From NCBI RefSeq assembly GCF_022601975.1, contig NZ_JAKVIR010000029.1, forward strand, positions 1-64,000: a stretch of 64,000 bases of DNA, in the 5' to 3' direction. Below, piece by piece: positions 41,148-49,487 of this stretch (positions within the stretch are counted from its first letter, which is position 1; every line of letters starts with the position of its first letter). Source of the DNA: Pontibacter sp. E15-1. Its GTDB lineage: Bacteria; Bacteroidota; Bacteroidia; Cytophagales; Hymenobacteraceae. The translations under genes and the position numbers were made by a program. Below the pieces are notes generated by a model that saw only the letters and a list, made by a program, of their open reading frames with translations, searched no databases and had not been told where the DNA came from.

Positions 41148-41199
41148 AGTGAGGCTGCGGGTTGTCTGACCAGCGGCCTTCTACCATAGCGGCAAAATT

Positions 41200-41808
41200 T
41201 TGGGCAAGAAAGCAGAGGCGAAGAAAGAACTCATACTACAGTCAGCGAAAGCGGTGTTTGGCAAGCTGGGGTACAGCAAAGCCACGCTGGACGATATCGC
41301 GGAGGCGATCGGTATGAAAAAGCCGTCGCTGTACTACTATTACAAAAGCAAGGAGCTGCTGTTTGTCGAGGCCTTTTCGGAAGAGTGGCGCGAGAGCCTG
41401 TCGCGCATCAAGCGCATCGCCGACGAGGAGGCAGACCCACGCGAGCGGCTGCTTTTATACATCCGCTCGTCGCTGCGCTACTACCAAAAGATCGTGACGC
41501 AGCATACCATCTCCATCAGGGTGCTGATCGAAACGCGCGTTACCTTCCAGGAGCTCTTCCGGGAGTCGCGGGGCAAGGAGACCAACTACTACGCCTCTGT
41601 GATAAAGGAGGGAATGGAGCGGGGTGTTTTTGTGCCCTGCGAGGCCGAGCGGGTAGGCTACTCGATGATGGTGGTGAAAGACCTGATCCAGTTCGAGGAG
41701 TTCCAGCGGGCCGACTTCCATAAACTGCCTTCCATCGATTTCGAGAAAATTGAGCACGATGTGCTGTTTACCATCAACCTCATCCTGAGCGGCATCAGCA
41801 AAACTTGA
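41200..41808 (+). CDS. TetR/AcrR-family transcriptional regulator
   Basis: 202 residues. The N-terminal HTH domain (about 8-55) reads ILQSAKAVFGKLGYSKATLD, then IAEAIGMKKPSLYYYYKSKE, the hallmark TetR recognition helix. The ligand-binding helical C-terminus is not distinctive. The start is TTG at 41200. Located after the ABC exporter and GyrI-like genes on the same strand, it may repress them, but its own -7 box suggests separate transcription. Its stop codon lies inside a degenerate repeat string (41805-41860). Confidence 0.9.
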   Translation: MGKKAEAKKELILQSAKAVFGKLGYSKATLDDIAEAIGMKKPSLYYYYKSKELLFVEAFSEEWRESLSRIKRIADEEADPRERLLLYIRSSLRYYQKIVTQHTISIRVLIETRVTFQELFRESRGKETNYYASVIKEGMERGVFVPCEAERVGYSMMVVKDLIQFEEFQRADFHKLPSIDFEKIEHDVLFTINLILSGISKT

Positions 41809-41860
41809 TTGCTGGTTGTTGATTGCTGAATGGTTGAATGGTTGGATGGTTGAATTGTTA
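41805..41860. repeat. Degenerate string TTGATTGCTG / AATGGTTG
   Basis: TTGATTGCTG occurs at 41805-41814 and 41819-41828, followed by three GGTTG-spaced units (GAATGGTTGAATGGTTGG). It begins inside the TetR stop codon. The complementary vocabulary is found at 27869-28115. Confidence 0.6.
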
Positions 41861-41886
41861 TGCCAATATCAATTGATCAGCTCTTC

Positions 41887-41963
41887 TCTGGCGCAAGCGT
41901 CCGCTTGTGCCTCACCATGAGTTTAACCTGATAATTAAGGCACAAGCGGACGCTTGCGCCAGA
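41887..41963. repeat. 26-bp perfect inverted repeat of the GGCACAA family
   Basis: Positions 41887-41912 and 41938-41963 are exact complements (26 of 26) separated by 25 bases. Each arm is itself palindromic around GCGGACGC/GCGTCCGC. A third identical core is at 3366-3386. Confidence 0.8.
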
Positions 41964-42121
41964 ACAGTGAAGCTGTTGGAAAGTTGATTGGGTAGCCCCT
42001 GAGGGGGTATGGCAGTTTGTATCAATGCTGCACGAAAATACCCCAAAACGCAAAACCCATTCGGTAATGGTATAAATTGTTAGTGATTAAACCATCAGTA
42101 GAGTATACTACAATATGAAAC

Positions 42122-42158
42122 AAAAATGCAGCGCCTGATTTGCAGGCGCTGCATTTTT
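42122..42158. terminator. Bidirectional terminator, 16-bp stem
   Basis: AAAAATGCAGCGCCTG and CAGGCGCTGCATTTTT pair perfectly around ATTTG, between the convergent TetR and HTH genes. The rest of the 475-base spacer (41809-42283) holds the two repeats listed separately and no gene. Confidence 0.85.
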
Positions 42159-42283
42159 TATGTTCAGTATATCTCAGGACTTAGGCCGGCGAGAGTTGTT
42201 TGGTATGTTCCTTTCAGCTGCCAGCCACTAAAGTGAATCTTAACAGCTATTCAATTTAAACATTCAACCATTTAACACTCAGC

Positions 42284-42700
42284 TTAATGCGCCGCTTTGT
42301 AGGCATCCAGCTTAGCTTTTAGCGCGTCCACATCGGCGTGGTGCCCTTTGGCTACCTCGGCGGCGTCCAGTTCCTGCAGCATTTCTTTCATCTGGCCCAG
42401 GTAAGCGGCTTTGTCTTTCTTCAGGAAGCCTTTCTGCCCGTCCTTGCAGGTGCCGTCCTCGCTCATCGGTTTAAACATGCTTCCCTCGCCATATATAAGC
42501 CATTGGGTGTTCAGGTCGTCGAAGTGTTTCACTATCGCCACGAGCTCGTCTAAGGCGTAGTTCTGCCCGCAGATAATGTTGGAGAGTGTGGTTTCGTCGC
42601 TGCCGGTCATGGCCTTTAACTGTTCCATTTCCAGTTCCTTCAGGTTGGTGTAAAACCTGAACCTCTTACCGATTTGTTGTAAATCAACAGCCATATACAA
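42284..42700 (-). CDS. Small helix-turn-helix protein (XRE/CI-like)
   Basis: 138 residues. About residues 5-75 look like an XRE-type HTH domain of the kind with a C-terminal NTQWLIYGEGSMF motif, as in CI-like regulators: LKAMTGSDETTLSNIICGQ would be the HTH pair. The C-terminal 60 residues are helical and Lys/Ala/Asp-rich (KAAYLGQMKEMLQELDAAEV), perhaps for dimerisation. A second ATG two codons in (MAVDLQQIG) is equally likely as a start. It is not next to any phage gene; the target is unknown. Confidence 0.65.
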   Translation of the reverse strand: MYMAVDLQQIGKRFRFYTNLKELEMEQLKAMTGSDETTLSNIICGQNYALDELVAIVKHFDDLNTQWLIYGEGSMFKPMSEDGTCKDGQKGFLKKDKAAYLGQMKEMLQELDAAEVAKGHHADVDALKAKLDAYKAAH

Positions 42701-42830
42701 GGTGTGTTTGGTTTTTCAGAATTGCTATACGTGCTTATAACAGAATCTGCTTTAAAAAAATCCCACAAACCTTATTCTGCCGTCTAGATAGTATAAGCGG
42801 CAGGTGAACGGAGCGAAAACGGGGGCGAAC

Positions 42831-44615
42831 CTACTCCGAGTCTTCTGACTGCAGCTGGCGTTCGTACAGCGCCTTGTACAGGCCCTCCTGGTTAATGAGC
42901 TCCTCGTGCGTGCCGTGTTGCACAATGCCCCCGTCCTCCATCACCAGGATGCGGTTTGCCAGCTTCACCGACGACACCCGGTGCGAGATGATGATGCTGG
43001 TGCGGTTGTGCATGATGCGCTGCAGGCTGTTGAGGATGGCGTTCTCAGTCTTGGTGTCCACTGCCGAAAGCGAGTCGTCGAGGATGAGGATGCTGGGCTC
43101 CCGCACCAGCGCCCGCGCAATAGACACCCGCTGCTTCTGCCCCCCCGACAGCGTGATGCCGCGCTCGCCCAGCTTGGTCTCAAACTTCTCGGGGAAGCGC
43201 GCGATGTTCTCATACACGTCAGCGTCTTTCGTCGACTGGATCATCTGCTCCTCCGTGATCTCGGGCAGGCCAAAGCCGATGTTGTTGCTGATAGTGTCGG
43301 AGAACAGGAACACGTCCTGCGGCACATACCCGATCTGGCTGCGCAGGCTCTTGATGTTGTAGTCGCGCACGTCCACGCCGTCAATCAGGATGCGGCCCCG
43401 GGTGGTGTCATACATGCGCGGCAGCAGGTTGGCGATAGTGCTCTTGCCCGAGCCGGTGTTGCCGATCACGGCCAGCGTCTCGCCGTGGTTGATGCTGAAC
43501 GACACGTTCTTCAGCGCCTGTATGTTGGTGTCGGGGTAGATGAGGTCCACGTTCTCGAACACAATGTCGCCCTTGATCGGTTTACTGATGTTTTCACGGG
43601 AAACAATGTCGTTTTTGGTGTTCATGAACTCGTTGATGCGCTCCTGCGAGGCCGCCGCCCGCTGCACCAGGCTGGCCGTCCAGCCGAGGGCAGTCACCGG
43701 CCAGGTCAGCATGTTCACGTAAATGATGAACTCCGCGATGTTACCCGTGGTGATGCTGCCGTTGATCACCTCCTGCCCGCCAATGTATACCGTGATGATG
43801 GTGCTGAGCCCCACCAGGAACAGGATCAACGGAAAGAACAGCGAGTTCACGAAGTTCAGCTCCAGCGACTTGTCGCGGTAGGTGTTGCTGGCCTTGGTGA
43901 AGTTGTTGTGCGAGTCGTTCTCGCGCACAAAAGACTTGAGCACCCGGATGCCGGAGAACGCCTCCTGCACAAAGGTGGTAATGCCCGAGAGGCTGCGCTG
44001 TATCTCATCAGACTTGCGCTGGATGATGTTGTTAACGTAGTAAATACTGATGGCCAGCACCGGCAGCGGGATGAGGGTATACATAGTCAGCTTCACGTTT
44101 ACCGACAGCATATAAGGGATCACCATCAGGAACAGCACGATCAGGTTGATGCCATACATGATGGCCGGGCCCACATACATGCGCACGCGGCTCACGTCCT
44201 CCGAGATGCGCGCCATCAGGTCGCCTGTGTTGTTGCGGCGGTAAAAGCTGAGGGGCAGGCTCTGGTAGTGCGCGTAGATGTCGTTCTTCAGGTCATTCTC
44301 GATCAGGCGGCTCATCACGATGATGGTCTGCCGCACAAAAAACAGGAAGATGCCGCGCAGCAGCGCCATCATCAGGATCACGACGCCATACACCAAGATG
44401 CTCTTGGCAAAGATATTATACACCAGCTCCTGCTGGTCCAGGCCTTCGTACAAATTAAACAGGCTGATCCCCTCCTTGATCAGATTAAAAGCGTGGCGCA
44501 CGATCTGGGCTGGCAGAATCTGGAAGAAGTTGGAGATGATCGTAAACACAATGCCAAGCAGAAGCCTGTATTTATACCTGATCAGATATTTGTTGATGTA
44601 ACGTAATGATTTCAC
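42831..44615 (-). CDS. ABC exporter, fused permease and ATPase, with noncanonical Walker B
   Basis: 594-residue half-transporter. Six membrane segments are in about residues 15-320 and the ATPase domain spans about 340-590. Walker A GNTGSGKST, signature LSGGQKQR and H-loop SHRVSS are normal. Walker B, however, reads ILILDDSLSAVD, with Asp in place of the catalytic Glu. That change is typical of the degenerate-site half of heterodimeric exporters. The other exporter in this window (38822-40591) has the canonical Glu, but the two genes are convergent and 2.2 kb apart. Substrate unknown. Confidence 0.92.
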   Translation of the reverse strand: MKSLRYINKYLIRYKYRLLLGIVFTIISNFFQILPAQIVRHAFNLIKEGISLFNLYEGLDQQELVYNIFAKSILVYGVVILMMALLRGIFLFFVRQTIIVMSRLIENDLKNDIYAHYQSLPLSFYRRNNTGDLMARISEDVSRVRMYVGPAIMYGINLIVLFLMVIPYMLSVNVKLTMYTLIPLPVLAISIYYVNNIIQRKSDEIQRSLSGITTFVQEAFSGIRVLKSFVRENDSHNNFTKASNTYRDKSLELNFVNSLFFPLILFLVGLSTIITVYIGGQEVINGSITTGNIAEFIIYVNMLTWPVTALGWTASLVQRAAASQERINEFMNTKNDIVSRENISKPIKGDIVFENVDLIYPDTNIQALKNVSFSINHGETLAVIGNTGSGKSTIANLLPRMYDTTRGRILIDGVDVRDYNIKSLRSQIGYVPQDVFLFSDTISNNIGFGLPEITEEQMIQSTKDADVYENIARFPEKFETKLGERGITLSGGQKQRVSIARALVREPSILILDDSLSAVDTKTENAILNSLQRIMHNRTSIIISHRVSSVKLANRILVMEDGGIVQHGTHEELINQEGLYKALYERQLQSEDSE

Positions 44616-44666
44616 AGTATATGGTTGCAGCCTAGGGGCTTTTACGTACTCTTAGAAGAGCACAAA

Positions 44667-44696
44667 TTGAAATACTAAAAAAAAGAATTAATTTTG
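44667..44696 (+). promoter_or_regulatory. Promoter of leucine dehydrogenase
   Basis: TTG (44667-44669), a 19-base spacer and TAATTTTG (44689-44696), about 70 bases before the ATG at 44766. The A-rich spacer is typical of strong Bacteroidota promoters. Confidence 0.65.
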
Positions 44697-44765
44697 CAGC
44701 TTGAAAAGGGGAGGGATACCGAAAGCCCCTTTGCAAAGATAGAACAACCCATAAGGAATAGCTAA

Positions 44766-45866
44766 ATGGTCAAGTTAAAAGAAGTCGGGTTGAAATCAGA
44801 TAAATCAGTCTTCGGTCAGATAGCAGAACACAATCACGAGCAAGTTGTTTTCTGTCATGACCAGGACACGGGCCTGAAGGCCATCATCGGTATCCACAAC
44901 ACCGTGCTGGGCCCTGCCCTGGGCGGCACCCGCATGTGGTCTTACGCGTCTGAGGCTGAGGCGTTAGCGGATGTGCTGCGCCTGTCGAGGGGGATGACCT
45001 ACAAAGCCGCCATCTCCGGCCTGAACCTGGGCGGCGGCAAAGCCGTGATCATCGGCGACGCCAACCAAGACAAGAACGAGGCCCTGCTCCGCAAGTTCGG
45101 GCGCTTCATCAAAAACCTGAACGGCTGCTTTATCACCGCCGAGGATGTGGGCATGACCACCAAGGACATGGAGTACATCCGGATGGAGACCAAGCACGTG
45201 TCGGGCCTGCCCGAGGCCATGGGCGGGGGCGGCGACCCGTCGCCCGTGACGGCCTACGGCACCTATATGGGCATGAAGGCGGCGGCCAAAAAGGCCTTCG
45301 GCTCCGACTCGCTGCAGGGCCGGAAAATAGCCGTGCAGGGCGTAGGCTACGTTGGCGCCTACCTGGTGGAACTCCTGAGCAAGGAAAACGCAGACATTTA
45401 CGTGTCCGACATATATGAGGACCGCCTGCGCGAGGTGGCCAAAAAGTACAATGCCCAAGTAGTGAGCATGGACAGGGTATACGACCTGGACGTGGATATT
45501 TACTCCCCCTGCGGGCTGGGAGGCACCATCAACGCCGACACCATCGGGCGCCTGAAGTGCCAGGTTATCGCGGGCTGCGCCAACAACCAGCTCCGCGACG
45601 AGCAGGTGCAGGGCCCGGCCCTGGCCGTGAAAGGCATTGTGTATGCCCCGGACTTCCTGATTAACGCCGGCGGCCTGATCAATGTATACGCTGAGATTGG
45701 GGGGTATAACCGCGAAAGCGCCTATGCCCAGACCGAGCGCATCTACGGCTTCACGCTGGATGTTTTTGACCTGGCCGAGAAAGAGGGCCTGCACAACCAG
45801 CAGGCAGCCATGAAGATGGCCGAGCAGCGCATTGAGCGGATCGGCAAAGTGCGCGCTACCTTCTAG
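44766..45866 (+). CDS. Leucine dehydrogenase (Glu/Leu/Phe/Val dehydrogenase family)
   Basis: 366 residues, the length of leucine rather than glutamate dehydrogenases. It deaminates branched-chain amino acids to 2-keto acids with NAD. The catalytic lysine region is SGLNLGGGKAVIIGD (about 86-100), and TAEDVGMTTKDM carries the catalytic aspartate. The NAD loop is GVGYVGAYLVELL near 198. A separate, longer paralogue at 55.6-56.8 kb is the likely glutamate dehydrogenase. The promoter is strong and the gene appears monocistronic, 137 bases before nusB. Confidence 0.92.
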   Translation: MVKLKEVGLKSDKSVFGQIAEHNHEQVVFCHDQDTGLKAIIGIHNTVLGPALGGTRMWSYASEAEALADVLRLSRGMTYKAAISGLNLGGGKAVIIGDANQDKNEALLRKFGRFIKNLNGCFITAEDVGMTTKDMEYIRMETKHVSGLPEAMGGGGDPSPVTAYGTYMGMKAAAKKAFGSDSLQGRKIAVQGVGYVGAYLVELLSKENADIYVSDIYEDRLREVAKKYNAQVVSMDRVYDLDVDIYSPCGLGGTINADTIGRLKCQVIAGCANNQLRDEQVQGPALAVKGIVYAPDFLINAGGLINVYAEIGGYNRESAYAQTERIYGFTLDVFDLAEKEGLHNQQAAMKMAEQRIERIGKVRATF

Positions 45867-46003
45867 AGGCCGCGCTTTTTGGCGCAGGGCGCGCACGGAA
45901 CTATAGTATGCTTTCTTCCCTTTAGTAGAGGACTGAAAAATAGAGTGGCCAGGCGCTGTAGCCTGTGTAGTTAAAGATTTACCCAACTTACGTTCTTTTA
46001 AAT

Positions 46004-47176
46004 ATGCTTAACCGCAGAACACTACGAATTAAGGCCATGCAGGCGATCTATGCCTATAAGCAAGCCGTAGGTTCAGACTATCTCCTGGCCTTAGACCAAA
46101 TTAGCGAGGACTTTGCCCCGGACCTGAACTCCATGGAGGTGCAGGACCGGAAACTGCTGGAAGGCAGAAAGCAAATCGCGACCCTGCTCTTCAAGGAGTG
46201 GCGCGAAACTCAGCAGTTCGAGACCGAGGAGTCCGACAAGGAGACAATCGATGCGGTGAACAGAGCCATCGTGTACTACCAGAACCTCCTCAAGAAAGAC
46301 TATACCTACTACGGCAACCAGATGCTGAGCGCGGTGGAGCGCATCTACGACCACTACCTGGGCACGCTGCAGATATTGCAGGTGCTGGTGAGCCTGATCG
46401 AGGAAGAGGAGGAGAAGAAGGAGAAGCGCTTTACGGCCGCCACAGGCCCTGATGTGCAGCGCTTCCTGCAGAACCGCGTGGTGCAGCACCTGCTCCAGAG
46501 CAAATCATACCAGCAGCACATCATCCGGCGCAACATCAGCTGGGGTTCCGACATCAGCGAGATCAAGGCGGTTTACAAGAATATCCTGAAGCAGGATGAA
46601 GCCTTCCTGGCCTATCTGGCACTGCCTCAGCCCACCCTGGAAGAGGACCTGGAGGTAGTGAAACATATTTTCAAAAACATTATCTTTAAAGAAAAAAACT
46701 TACAATCTTTGTTTGAAGAGCAGGATCTGAACTGGGTCGAAAACAAGTCCATTGTAAAGAGCCTTGTAAATAAAACCATCAAGATTTTTGGCGAGGAGGC
46801 ACAGGAAGATGTGCAACTGCTGGACCTTTCGGCCAACTGGGAAGACGACAAAACCTTCTTCGAGGATCTCTACTTCCAGACCGTGAAGGAGGAGGGCCGC
46901 TACGAGGCGATGATTGCCGAGAGCGTGAAAAACTGGGATGTGGAGCGTGTGGCCATGCTGGACAAGATCATCCTGAAGATGGCCCTCTGCGAAATGCACA
47001 TTTTTCGCAGCATCCCCGTGAAAGTGACCATCAACGAGTACATCGAGATTTCGAAGCTCTACAGCACACCAAAGAGCAAGCAGTTTGTGAACGGCGTGCT
47101 GGACAAGATGGCGCAGGAACTGATCCTGAAAGGAGAGATCCGCAAGTCGGGCCGTGGCCTGATCGACAACAAATAG
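46004..47176 (+). CDS. nusB: Transcription antitermination factor NusB with a large internal insertion
   Basis: RNA-binding protein that, with NusE/S10, promotes antitermination in rRNA operons. The first NusB helix is recognisable at the very N-terminus (RRTLRIKAMQAIYAYKQ, 4-20), and the rest of the fold at the C-terminus (about 300-385; ESVKNWDVERVAMLDKIIL, then INEYIEISKLYSTPKSKQFV). The total is 390 residues against about 140 for E. coli NusB, so roughly 240 residues are inserted between. The insert is helical and charged. Long NusB forms are usual in Bacteroidota. It leads the ytxH-icd-DUF1573-yajC-ybbR-coaE run. Confidence 0.92.
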   Translation: MLNRRTLRIKAMQAIYAYKQAVGSDYLLALDQISEDFAPDLNSMEVQDRKLLEGRKQIATLLFKEWRETQQFETEESDKETIDAVNRAIVYYQNLLKKDYTYYGNQMLSAVERIYDHYLGTLQILQVLVSLIEEEEEKKEKRFTAATGPDVQRFLQNRVVQHLLQSKSYQQHIIRRNISWGSDISEIKAVYKNILKQDEAFLAYLALPQPTLEEDLEVVKHIFKNIIFKEKNLQSLFEEQDLNWVENKSIVKSLVNKTIKIFGEEAQEDVQLLDLSANWEDDKTFFEDLYFQTVKEEGRYEAMIAESVKNWDVERVAMLDKIILKMALCEMHIFRSIPVKVTINEYIEISKLYSTPKSKQFVNGVLDKMAQELILKGEIRKSGRGLIDNK

Positions 47177-47263
47177 AACACCGCTTACCCGAGCCGACCG
47201 CTGCGGCAGAATTGCCGTAGACATACGTGAAATCGACTCGCTAGCTAAATAAGCATATACACT

Positions 47264-47569
47264 ATGAGCAAAAAGACGACCGTACTATTGGCTTTCACAT
47301 CGGGCGCTGCCGTAGGCGCCCTCACCGGCATACTGTTCGCCCCGGAAAAAGGAAGAGAAACCCGCAGCTGGCTCAGCTATCGCCTGGAGAAATACCGCGA
47401 CACGCTGGCCGACCTGACGCAGCAGCTGGTTGCCAAGAGTGATAGCCTGCCATCCAGCGCAAAATCCGAGGGGCAGCGCGTGATACAAGACGCTAAACTG
47501 AAAGCGGAGAAGTTGCTGGGCGATGTTGATTCGCTTATCAACGAGATTAACAGCAGGAAAGAAATTTAA
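47264..47569 (+). CDS. YtxH-domain small membrane protein
   Basis: 101 residues with one glycine-rich membrane segment (VLLAFTSGAAVGALTGILFAP, 7-27) followed directly by EKGRETR, the YtxH signature. An amphipathic, probably coiled helix makes up the rest. Related proteins are induced by general stress in Bacillus; the function is unclear. It lies 87 bases after nusB and 3 bases before the isocitrate dehydrogenase gene. Confidence 0.88.
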   Translation: MSKKTTVLLAFTSGAAVGALTGILFAPEKGRETRSWLSYRLEKYRDTLADLTQQLVAKSDSLPSSAKSEGQRVIQDAKLKAEKLLGDVDSLINEINSRKEI

Positions 47570-47572
47570 TAT

Positions 47573-48574
47573 ATGAAACAAGTTACCCTTATACCCGGCG
47601 ACGGGATAGGACCTGAGATTACAGAAGCTGTAAAAGCTGTTTTTAGTGCTGCCAACGTACCCCTAACCTGGGAAGAGGAAAACGCCGGGCAGACAACCTT
47701 TGATGCGGTTGGCGAGCTGATCCCTCAGACGCTGATTGACTCTCTCAACAAAAACAAAGTGGCCCTGAAAGGGCCCATCACCACACCGGTAGGCAAGGGC
47801 TTCAAAAGCGTGAATGTGCAGCTCCGCCAGATGTTCGACCTGTACGCTAACGTGCGGCCCGCCAAAACCACCCCCGGTATCCATACCCGCTTCGAGAACG
47901 TGGACCTTGTGCTGTTCCGCGAGAACACCGAAGGGCTATACTCCGGCCTGGAGATATTTGACGAGCGCCTGCAGATCGCGGACTCCATCTCCCGCGTGAC
48001 CCGCGTCGGCTGCGAGAAAATTGTGCGCGCCGCCTTTGAGTATGCTAAAAAGCACAACTGCGGCAAAGTGACCGTGGCCCACAAGGCGAACATCCTGAAG
48101 AACGCAGGGGCGCTACTGCTGCGCGTGGCCAGCGAGGTGGCCAAAGACTACCCAAGCGTGCAGATGGAAGACAAGATCATCGACAACATGTGCATGCAAC
48201 TGGTGATGAAGCCGGAGCAGTTTAAGGTGATCGTGACGACAAACCTGTTCGGCGACATCCTCTCTGATCTCTGTGCCGGACTGGTGGGCGGACTCGGCGT
48301 TGTGGCCGGGGCCAACATCGGCGACGAGATCGCGATATTTGAGGCCGTGCACGGCTCTGCCCCGGACATAGCGGGCAAAGGAATCGCAAACCCAACGGCC
48401 CTGCTCCGCTCGGCCATCATGATGCTGCACCACATCGACCTGAAAGAGGAGGCGAGCCGCATCGAGGCCGCGCTGGAAGCAACACTGGCAAACCAGGAGG
48501 AATGCACCGGCGACCTGGGCGGAAAAGCGAACACGACTGAGTTCGCGCAGCACATCATCTCTAAATTAAAGTAA
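47573..48574 (+). CDS. NAD-dependent isocitrate dehydrogenase-like enzyme
   Basis: 333-residue beta-decarboxylating dehydrogenase. It starts with LIPGDGIGPEITEAV (5-19). RENTEGLYSGLE near 117 and GDILSDLCAGLVGGLGVVAGANIGD are the isocitrate/isopropylmalate signatures, and EAVHGSAPDIAGKGIANP follows. The RENTEGLYSG form suits isocitrate (NAD) better than 3-isopropylmalate. A substrate swap with LeuB cannot be excluded, but no leu genes are nearby. Three bases separate it from ytxH. Confidence 0.88.
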   Translation: MKQVTLIPGDGIGPEITEAVKAVFSAANVPLTWEEENAGQTTFDAVGELIPQTLIDSLNKNKVALKGPITTPVGKGFKSVNVQLRQMFDLYANVRPAKTTPGIHTRFENVDLVLFRENTEGLYSGLEIFDERLQIADSISRVTRVGCEKIVRAAFEYAKKHNCGKVTVAHKANILKNAGALLLRVASEVAKDYPSVQMEDKIIDNMCMQLVMKPEQFKVIVTTNLFGDILSDLCAGLVGGLGVVAGANIGDEIAIFEAVHGSAPDIAGKGIANPTALLRSAIMMLHHIDLKEEASRIEAALEATLANQEECTGDLGGKANTTEFAQHIISKLK

Positions 48575-48590
48575 ATTAAACTTTCACGTA

Positions 48591-49139
48591 ATGGATATGA
48601 AAAAGAGCCTATTTTTAGCAGCAAGCTTTGCTGTAGCTGTTTTCACTACAAGCTGCGACAACACAGCAGGCAACGATACGGTAGCCAGCGAAGCAGCGGT
48701 TGCAGACAACAACGCGGTGCAGCCCATCGAAAACCCCAACGTGGTATCGGGTACTGAGACTGCCGGGCCAGCGGATGCAAACGCGCCTGTCATCACCTTT
48801 CAGGAGCAGGAGTATGACTTCGGCACGATCAAGCAGGGCGATGTGGTAAACCACACGTTCAAGTTCACCAACACAGGCAAGTCGCCGCTGATCATCGAGA
48901 GCGCCACGGCCTCTTGCGGCTGCACGGTGCCACAGCCACCGACAGAGCCCATCGCGCCGGGAGAGTCCAGCCAGATCGAGGTGAAGTTTAACAGCGCAGG
49001 CAAGATGGGGCAGCAGTACCCTACCGTGACGGTGCGTGCCAACACACAGCCGAACATCGTGAAAGTATCCTTGAAAGGCAACGTAGAGACCAGCAGCATT
49101 CCAGCCGCCGGTGCCGACGGACCCGTGCGCCGCAACTAA
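48591..49139 (+). CDS. DUF1573-domain lipoprotein
   Basis: 182 residues. The signal with lipobox TTSC ends at C22; a disordered Ala/Asn/Glu linker follows, then an immunoglobulin-like DUF1573 domain (about 65-165) with YDFGTIKQGDVVNHTFKFTN, ESATASCGCTVPQPPTEPI and VRANTQPNIVKVSLKGNV. The paired cysteines in SCGC are a family feature. An alternative start is the third codon (MKKS). Predicted lipid-anchored, facing the periplasm; function unknown. Located between icd and yajC. Confidence 0.88.
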   Translation: MDMKKSLFLAASFAVAVFTTSCDNTAGNDTVASEAAVADNNAVQPIENPNVVSGTETAGPADANAPVITFQEQEYDFGTIKQGDVVNHTFKFTNTGKSPLIIESATASCGCTVPQPPTEPIAPGESSQIEVKFNSAGKMGQQYPTVTVRANTQPNIVKVSLKGNVETSSIPAAGADGPVRRN

Positions 49140-49176
49140 AGCGCCGCACTGTTATATAGCGTAACCCCCAGTATAT

Positions 49177-49482
49177 ATGAAAAATATTTTATTGCAAGTA
49201 CCGGATGCGGGCATGCTGCCGCAGCTGCTCATGTTCGGTGCCATAATCCTTGTCTTTTATTTCTTCATGATCCGGCCGCAGCAGAAAAAGGTGCGCGACC
49301 AGAAGAAATTCCGCGAAGAGCTCACCAAAGGCATGACGGTTGTTACGATCGGGGGAATGCACGGCAAGATAACGGCAATAGATGACGACACAATCACGTT
49401 AGAAGTTGACAAAGGCGTTCGCCTGACGTTTGACAAATCTTCCGTATCTATGGAAGCCACCATGAAAGTGCAAAATCCCTAA
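49177..49482 (+). CDS. yajC: Preprotein translocase accessory subunit YajC
   Basis: 101 residues, with a single membrane segment (LLMFGAIILVFYFFMI, about 13-28) followed by RPQQKKVRDQKKFREELTKG and VVTIGGMHGKITAIDDDTITLEVD, the standard YajC sequence. It associates with SecDF in the Sec translocon. secD/secF are not in the window. Part of the nusB-coaE run; the gap to ybbR is five bases. Confidence 0.95.
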   Translation: MKNILLQVPDAGMLPQLLMFGAIILVFYFFMIRPQQKKVRDQKKFREELTKGMTVVTIGGMHGKITAIDDDTITLEVDKGVRLTFDKSSVSMEATMKVQNP

Positions 49483-49487
49483 CAGCG

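Noticed and set aside
41881..41963. CRISPR array
   Set aside because: Only two copies in inverted, not direct, orientation, with no spacer series and no cas genes.
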